From Physocladia obscura (taxonomy: Eukaryota; Chytridiomycota; Chytridiomycetes; Chytridiales; Chytriomycetaceae): a stretch of 12,304 nucleotides of DNA. The notes below the pieces were generated by a model that saw only the letters and a program-made list of their open reading frames with translations, was not told the origin of the DNA and made no database searches. Below are positions 7,750 to 12,304 of this stretch, piece after piece. The stretch spans positions 1-12,304 of the forward strand of contig JADGJH010001042.1 of the NCBI GenBank assembly GCA_027596945.1, in the 5' to 3' direction. A program made the translations under genes and the position numbers. Each line of letters begins with the position of its first letter. The first letter of the stretch is position 1.

Positions 7750-7994
7750 AGAAATCGAACAAAATAAATATATTGAGAAATTACGCCCACTATTACAATC
7801 ACTGGAAGAAGCCTGGTATAAACAGAAAAAGGAAAGGTAAGAATACTTTCCTTTATTTGATATTTTGCGTTGCAAATGTTTTCACTCTTCAGCAAAATAA
7901 AGAAGTATTTTTAAAACCGCTGGTGGATGTGAAATCTGGCGGCACTGGGAATGTTAAATTTTTGAACCGTTTTCTGTCCTCAAATCATCGATGA
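7712..7994 (+). pseudogene. Unassigned coding-like exon pair after ALG14, frame broken
   Basis: Overlapping the ALG14 end in a different frame, 7712-7836 reads KEIEQNKYIEKLRPLLQSLE, a charged helix. A good donor GTAAGA follows at 7837 and an acceptor CTCTTCAG ends at 7892 (56-bp intron). After splicing the frame meets TAA at 7911-7913, giving a short tail SKIKKYF. The adjacent frame stays open to TGA 7992-7994 with KPLVDVKSGGTGNVKFLNRF, and an AATAAA follows at 8040. A one-base change in the T run at 7908-7912 would join the two. It may be a sequencing error, a decaying gene, or a C-terminal exon whose upstream part is unclear. No family is recognised. Confidence 0.35.
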
Positions 7995-8039
7995 AATATA
8001 CATGCGGAGAAATATAATTTAAGGTTCGAAAAGAATGAA

Positions 8040-8045
8040 AATAAA
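8040..8045 (+). terminator. Poly(A) signal, plus strand
   Basis: AATAAA about 46 bases after the TGA at 7992-7994. It is suitable for the ALG14-side transcript. Cleavage 10-30 bases later would fall at or inside the MRPL24 stop region on the other strand. Confidence 0.5.
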
Positions 8046-8054
8046 GATTTGACT

Positions 8055-8060
8055 TTTATT
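8055..8060 (-). terminator. Poly(A) signal of MRPL24
   Basis: On the minus strand AATAAA lies eight bases after the MRPL24 stop codon (TGA at 8071-8069). The 3' UTR must be very short. Confidence 0.6.
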
Positions 8061-8068
8061 TGCAGGCT

Positions 8069-8831
8069 TCAAAACTCGCCTCGTCCAGAATTCATTCTCC
8101 GTAGTCTCTCCATCTGGTTCATAAATCGTGCGGGAAAAGGAATTTGAAAAATTGATGGTGTCCATGTCCTTTCAAGCACCGCTTCTTTCGGTGTGTCGAG
8201 AGTACTAGATTCATATTTGTCAACCGGCCCATCATCAATAGGAACAGGCAGTTTCGTTCCCGATTCTTTTAAGATGCGAAATATTTCGGCGCGGCGTGTT
8301 GTTTGGTTGATTTCCTTTTTCAGCTTTGCGTCTGTGATTTTTCTTGTTTTGTTGTTGAGACAACATATTTTGTTTCTTCGCATAAGATTAAAATATTATA
8401 CCCAACGGTTGGATCGACAAGTTTAATATTCGAAAAGTGAATTGGCATTGGCTTTGTAATTTTTCCACCATAAGGCATTATTGGATTCGGACGGACGTGT
8501 TTGGTGGCCTGCAAAATAATATTAAATGAATAAATCAAAAAAAAAAAAAAAAAAGAAAGAGTGCAGGTTTTACACCCACCAGCTTCACGTTTTCCAAAGT
8601 TACCGAGTTTAATTTACGCACGACATCAAGAACTTTCGCCTGTTTGCCGATATAACCTGTTTCCCCACCAATAACCTGTACAATATCTCCAGGAAAAAAT
8701 ATCCATTTGTCGTCCTTAATCAAGTCCCGAGGTTTCACTTTCGGCAGAATCAGTTTCACCTATTTGTTTGTTTGTTTGTCTTTACTTTCTCTTTCCCAGT
8801 CATCGGCTATTCTTCATCTTCTGCAAACCAT
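8069..8831 (-). CDS. MRPL24: Mitochondrial large ribosomal subunit protein L24 (uL24m)
   Basis: Binds rRNA in the mitochondrial large subunit as an early assembly protein. Recognised exons: 8759-8580, 8508-8402 and 8342-8069, with introns of 71 and 59 bp (GTGGGT...TTTGCAG; GTATAA...AACAAG). Together they encode 186 residues; the human protein has about 216. The KOW region reads FFPGDIVQVIGGETGYIGKQ, followed by FSNIKLVDPTVG and a C-terminal EAVLERTWTPSIFQ that matches the family pattern. The exon at 8759 starts with an acceptor (AATAG) and has no ATG. One option is a start-codon-only exon at 8831-8829 spliced by GTTTGC (69 bp); the other is an ATG at 8803 with an improbable 26-bp intron. The start is therefore provisional. 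The mitochondrial presequence is not visible. Confidence 0.85.
8537..8554. repeat. A18 homopolymer in MRPL24 intron
   Basis: Eighteen A on the plus strand, so a T tract on the transcribed strand of the intron. It ends about 27 bases before the acceptor and may act as a distant polypyrimidine tract. Its length is prone to sequencing error. Confidence 0.9.
8763..8778. repeat. (TTTG)4 microsatellite
   Basis: Four TTTG units lie next to the acceptor that opens the first recognised MRPL24 exon. Length changes here would alter the short intron or leader. Confidence 0.85.
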
Positions 8832-8895
8832 GTTTTTATGTGATTTCAATGCAAAAAAAAAAAAGAAAATCTTCTCAAGTTTCAAATATTTTTCA
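8832..8895 (-). promoter_or_regulatory. VTA1-MRPL24 intercistronic spacer with U-rich tract
   Basis: From the VTA1 stop (8898-8896) only about 65 bases separate it from the candidate MRPL24 ATG, or 136 bases from the first certain exon. On the minus strand the spacer holds TTTTC followed by twelve T (8864-8853), about 32 bases after the stop. There is no AATAAA. Such spacing and a U-rich element are usual for nematode operons, where the second gene is trans-spliced, but no spliced-leader evidence can be seen here. Confidence 0.35.
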
Positions 8896-10422
8896 CTATT
8901 TGCGATGTGGTCTCAGAATAGCCAAAGCTTTCTCCAAGTTATCGATCGCAGTGTTCACATCATCGTATTGTAGCGCACTAATGGCAAATTTACAGTTTTT
9001 CGTCGCTGCAGTGATAACTGTGTGATCAATTGGCACTGGTCTGGACAATTGTTTCGGTTGCTGCTGTTGCTGCTGTGCATAGTTTGATGATGAACTTTGG
9101 TAATTTGACTGAACTGGTTGAATTGGCTGTTGAAATGTTTGCGGTGGCGGTGGTTGATACGGCTGCTGTGGTGGCGGCTGGTGAAATGACTGTGGAGCTG
9201 GTGCTGTTGGAGGCGGCACAGCTACTTTGACGTCTTCAAAAAACGAATAGAATAACAAAAAAATTATTAATTTACCAGGATTCGAAGGAATCTGTGCAAT
9301 AACTGAATTACTGACTCCAACAATATCAAGTGTTCCGGACGGAATTGTTGGAAAAGCCGCAAGCTGGCTCAAAGCATCAAAGAAGGGCAGTTGTTGGTTT
9401 GGTGAAGCTGCCGATTCGTTCGGCGGTGCACTTGTATGAAACAGCGGATCAAACGTTAACGGTTGTCCAATTTGGTTTATTGATAATGGATCGAAGTGTC
9501 CAGGTGGACTGAAATCGGGGAAATTTGGAGCTGACGGTTGGCTCAATGAATTTGAATTGTACGACTGGAAAATACAATCAGTTTTAAATTCAAGACTTGC
9601 GCTAAAAAAGATAATTCTACCGGCTCATTGTTCGACAGATCAGGAGCTACTGGAGGCTCACCTCCAGGAGGACCAGGAGTTGGCTGTTTCCCTTCTTTCA
9701 ATGCCTTCAAAATATCCACTGCTTTGAAACGACCGTATCGAATTTTTTCATTCACGGTTTCATCAGTAGAGCCAAAGACTCTTAAAACTTCAAGAAACGT
9801 TGAGGCTGCAAGAAAAGATTTTGCAGTTTTCCTGATTTTTTCTGGTTTTAGTTGTTTTTTTTTTTTCTTTTTGGTTTTGTTTAAAGGGTTGATCTTGAAA
9901 GACTAACTTCGTTGCTTTTCCGGCCCGCTATATTGATTTAAGAGCGTAATGTATTTTGATTGTTGGAACGACGGCATAACAATAAACAAAAAAGCTACAC
10001 GAACATCTTCAGTGTCTGCCGACAAAAATATCTTGAGCGCAAAGTTCTCCACGTGGGCATATCCAACAACATCGTTAGTGATCGCTTCGTTTTGCCCGAA
10101 TTTGGCTTTTTCCTGTTCCATTTCGTGTGTTTGGATATTAGACTTTACTTTAAATCTATCGTCTCGAATGAAATATCCCACCGCCTCCAAGATATCAAGG
10201 AGATTTAGCAAAAATAGCTGTGAATCATTGTCTTTTGCGTTGATTTCGATTGCCTGTTTGGCTGCGTAGAAGTTGCCTATTTTGGGGTTTTAATTCAGAA
10301 TACCGCAACTCTAGTCCGGGTTTACACAAACAATAATACGAAATGATTGGTTCGCGCACTTTCAGCTCCTCGGCTCTCTGGATGAATGGAACGACACTTT
10401 TGAGAGTTTCAGGAACATTCAT
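8896..10422 (-). CDS. VTA1: VTA1/LIP5, ESCRT-III and Vps4 cofactor (six exons)
   Basis: VTA1 binds ESCRT-III tails through N-terminal MIT-like repeats and stimulates the Vps4 ATPase through its C-terminus, at endosomes and other scission sites. Exons: 10422-10332, 10276-10182, 10112-10001, 9841-9621, 9564-9276, 9233-8896. They join in frame to 381 residues against 307 in human. Marks: REPIISYYC at the start, FGQNEAITNDVVGYAHVENF (near 65-85), SFLAASTFLEVLRVFG, a Pro/Gln/Asn-rich linker (about 150-330) and the conserved C-terminus AISALQYDDVNTAIDNLEKA. Extra length is in the linker, which has a Q6 tract and PTAP at 278-281. The third intron's ends (10000 and 9842) are the least sure, because its acceptor region is A-rich. 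Upstream member of a tight same-strand pair with MRPL24. Confidence 0.92.
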
Positions 10423-10510
10423 TTTTTTGAATTATATTATTTTTCAACGGTTCTCATGATGGCATTGTTCAGCAACTCCTGCTACGTCGTTATCGAACGA
10501 TGGCTTTGAT
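10423..10510 (-). promoter_or_regulatory. Upstream region of VTA1
   Basis: A short leader region. CG dinucleotides are still frequent to about 10500 (for example in CTACGTCGTTATCGAACGAT) and then nearly disappear, so the promoter probably lies here. No TATA box is clear. Confidence 0.35.
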
Positions 10511-11149
10511 ATTCTTAAATTAGGCTTTGCTTTTTGATTTTGTCACCCAGTTTTTGGATGCATTTAAAGCAAATCTACCACATAAACTTTCTTGGCATTC
10601 CTAATTTTATCCATACTACCATTACTCTATTTTGATTAACGAATTGCAGTCTGATTAAACATGAAGTCAGCAACAAAATCAGGCTCCTTTGCTAGAATTT
10701 CGTAGTGACTGCACCTGCAACAAGGTGTTTCTGTAAAAAAGGAATTTTTTTTCATCCACATCACACTACTTGGGGTGACCATCTTAAATATTGTGAGAAT
10801 ACAATATGATTACTAAATTTTTTGAAGCTTTTCACGTTCAAATAAATTCATGGCTCGATTGCATTCAAATAAGTCATAATTTCCGTAATGGTATTTGTGC
10901 TTTTGCAAGACTGGGGCAAAATTACTAATACCAGCACCCAGAGGTAACATCTATGGGAAATTCTGTATGCTGGTTTGGCAATGGTTTGCTTTGGTTTGCC
11001 TTAATCCAGTTAATTTTTTATGTAGATTTCCATGACATGACCTAAACTGGTTTGAGATGTGTAAGCTATTTCAATTAGTGGAATTACTGTTACTTGATGT
11101 TATTTAAAAACAAAAAAAAAAAAAATTTAAACAGATACCAAGAATGACA
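10511..11149 (+). other. AT-rich intergenic DNA
   Basis: No gene recognised. TGGTTTGC-like motifs repeat three times near 10970-11000, and an A-run occurs at 11113-11125. CG dinucleotides are few. Confidence 0.5.
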
Positions 11150-11910
11150 TAATCAAAGCTGTGAATTATGTCTTAGTACTTGCTGACAAGCTGAGCATAT
11201 CAACCAAGCCTGTAAGTTGTTTGCAAACACAGTATTCAAGCCAAGTTCTGTAGCATTTGGTGAGATACTTCCAGTCTTTGCTCTCAAATTAACCAATTCA
11301 GCTGCAACTGTACCAATACAAATTAAACCCGCCATCAATGAAAGCAGAGTCAATTGCCCTATTTATTAAATTTAAAAGGTCACCAAAAGCACACTACTTA
11401 TTAAAACATGTGAGCAGTTAGTAACTGATACAAACAGAATGCCAATCTTGTGTCAAGGTAGTTGAAATAGTCCAAAAGGTGTTGCACAGCTTCTGACTGC
11501 ACTCACTTTAATTCATTGTGCACAAGGTGTTTGAAGCTAACAAACTGTATTACAAGCCCTGCAATAAGTGCATTGCACTAAATCAGCAAGGAGATTGCTT
11601 TGGATGTGATGGTTTTTGTGGATGAGGTTTGCCGCATCTGTGGCACCATTGAAATCTCTGTCCAAATGTTATTGTGACAAACACTACAAACCAAAGCACA
11701 AATGATACTGCAGGATACCAGGCTCTTGGTGACTCACCTTTGACTCCAAAAGAGCTGCTGACAATCTATCAATATTTGATAGAGCAGGGTCTTGATGGCT
11801 TTCAAACATTCACGGAAATCATTTGTGACTACTTTTTATTTTGCCATGAACACAAAATTTCAGATTTCAAAATAAACAAAATTGTGTATTGTTGCATTCT
11901 CTGTTTATGA
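11150..11910 (+). pseudogene. Decayed coding-like block with a possible zinc ribbon
   Basis: Plus-strand pieces in shifting frames look protein-coding. Near 11210-11360 is KLFANTVFKPSSVAFGEILP. Near 11528-11616 is ANKLYYKPCNKC followed by GDCFGCDG, a CX2C...CX2C pattern resembling the zinc ribbon of RPA-type single-strand DNA-binding proteins. From 11665 to 11907 is DTAGYQALGDSPLTPKELL and a hydrophobic tail. Stops and frame changes separate them. A minus-strand frame at 11353-11153 is open too, so the strand of that part is uncertain. The RPA resemblance is weak; a transposon-carried gene is one possibility, chance another. Confidence 0.3.
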
Positions 11911-12304
11911 TTGTGAATGGTAACAATTTTTAGCAAGAATTCTCATTTTTCTTAATTCTAGATTTTCATTACTCAAAAATCCTCAATCCCAAAAATTCCA
12001 AAAACAGTCATTAAATAAATTTTGCATTTTTCTCCCCATTGTAGAATTTCAGTTATCAGAGGGTTTGATAATGCTTCCAAATTTCTTTTATTCAAGCATC
12101 CTTTCAAACAAAGAGAAATAAACACTTTTTAAACATTTTCCTGCGCAGTTTTGTTCTCTGAATTCCAAAATGGCAGTTTTTCTTTCATTTTTTCATTATT
12201 TTCTAAAATTAAGAAAATTTTCAATGTATTTACAGCTATTTTCAAAAATATTGAGTCAGACAAAATAAATGGCATTTTTTCGATTTTTGATTTTGTCAAA
12301 TACT
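11911..12304 (+). other. AT-rich DNA, no gene
   Basis: Rich in T-runs and A-runs with no convincing frame. It contains the LTR-like match at 12095-12120, listed separately. Confidence 0.5.
12095..12120. repeat. Short match to the gypsy LTR
   Basis: AGCATCCTTTC then AAACAAAG and GAAATA recur here as in the LTR at 3787-3814. By eye 25 of 26 bases match with one 2-base gap, in the same orientation. Flanking similarity fades quickly. It could be a fragment of an old LTR or a motif shared by related elements. Confidence 0.4.

Noticed and set aside
8757..8759. GTG as the start codon of MRPL24
   Set aside because: Nuclear genes of animals do not normally start with GTG, and an AG acceptor directly precedes it.
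8707..9025. Plus-strand frames over the VTA1-MRPL24 spacer
   Set aside because: They are antisense to real exons and T-rich spacer; no conserved features.
9030..9230. Plus-strand Ala/Val-rich frame
   Set aside because: Antisense of the Pro/Gln-rich VTA1 linker; simple-sequence artefact.
9903..9999. VTA1 exon 3 running on through about 30 codons to a stop near 9903
   Set aside because: Family alignment resumes at 9841, so this is intron read-through after a donor at 10000 or 9998.

Overview
The window looks like animal nuclear DNA from a small-intron, AT-rich invertebrate. Introns are about 42-160 bp, the genes are ordinary eukaryotic ones (ALG14, VTA1/LIP5, mitochondrial L24, a cytosolic-type tRNA-Ser), and the flanks are filled with Ty3/gypsy-type retrotransposon DNA. 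Two of the genes also lie very close together on one strand, operon-style. A nematode is my best guess. Splice acceptors are varied rather than the uniform TTTTCAG of rhabditid worms, so an early-branching, mermithid- or Trichinella-like lineage fits better. This is inference, not proof.

Layout. (a) 1-3993, minus strand: the 5' part of a Ty3/gypsy element, with 5' LTR, primer-binding site, gag, protease, reverse transcriptase and RNase H. It is cut by the window start before integrase and is inactivated by at least six in-frame stops, about four frame breaks and loss of the RT catalytic aspartates. (b) 4377-4458, plus: an intact-looking tRNA-Ser(AGA). (c) 4460-7020: about 2.5 kb of very old DNA with a degenerate 17-bp tandem repeat and decayed coding blocks on the minus strand, one resembling a gypsy integrase C-terminus. 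(d) 7050-7749, plus: ALG14, three exons, followed by an unassigned coding-like exon pair whose reading frame breaks. (e) 10422-8069, minus: VTA1 (six exons), then after a short gap MRPL24 (three recognised exons and an uncertain start). MRPL24 converges tail-to-tail with the ALG14 side, and the two poly(A) signals nearly overlap. (f) 10510-12304: AT-rich DNA with another decayed coding-like block and a short match to the LTR.

The most striking large-scale signal is CpG content. I find only two CG dinucleotides between about 4470 and 7010. They are frequent from about 7020 to 10500, in exons, introns and spacers alike, and scarce again afterwards. The broken retroelement is intermediate. Its four TGA stops, two changed RT codons, and all five in-frame TGA codons of the decayed integrase piece could each come from CpG decay. 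This suggests a genome with germline cytosine methylation of repeats and an unmethylated gene island.

The three genes act in different pathways: dolichol-linked N-glycan assembly at the ER (ALG14), ESCRT/Vps4 membrane scission (VTA1) and mitochondrial translation (L24). No new multi-gene system is evident. The items most worth following up are the CpG island/desert pattern, the VTA1-MRPL24 pair with its unresolved start, a PTAP motif in VTA1, and the frame-broken exons after ALG14.
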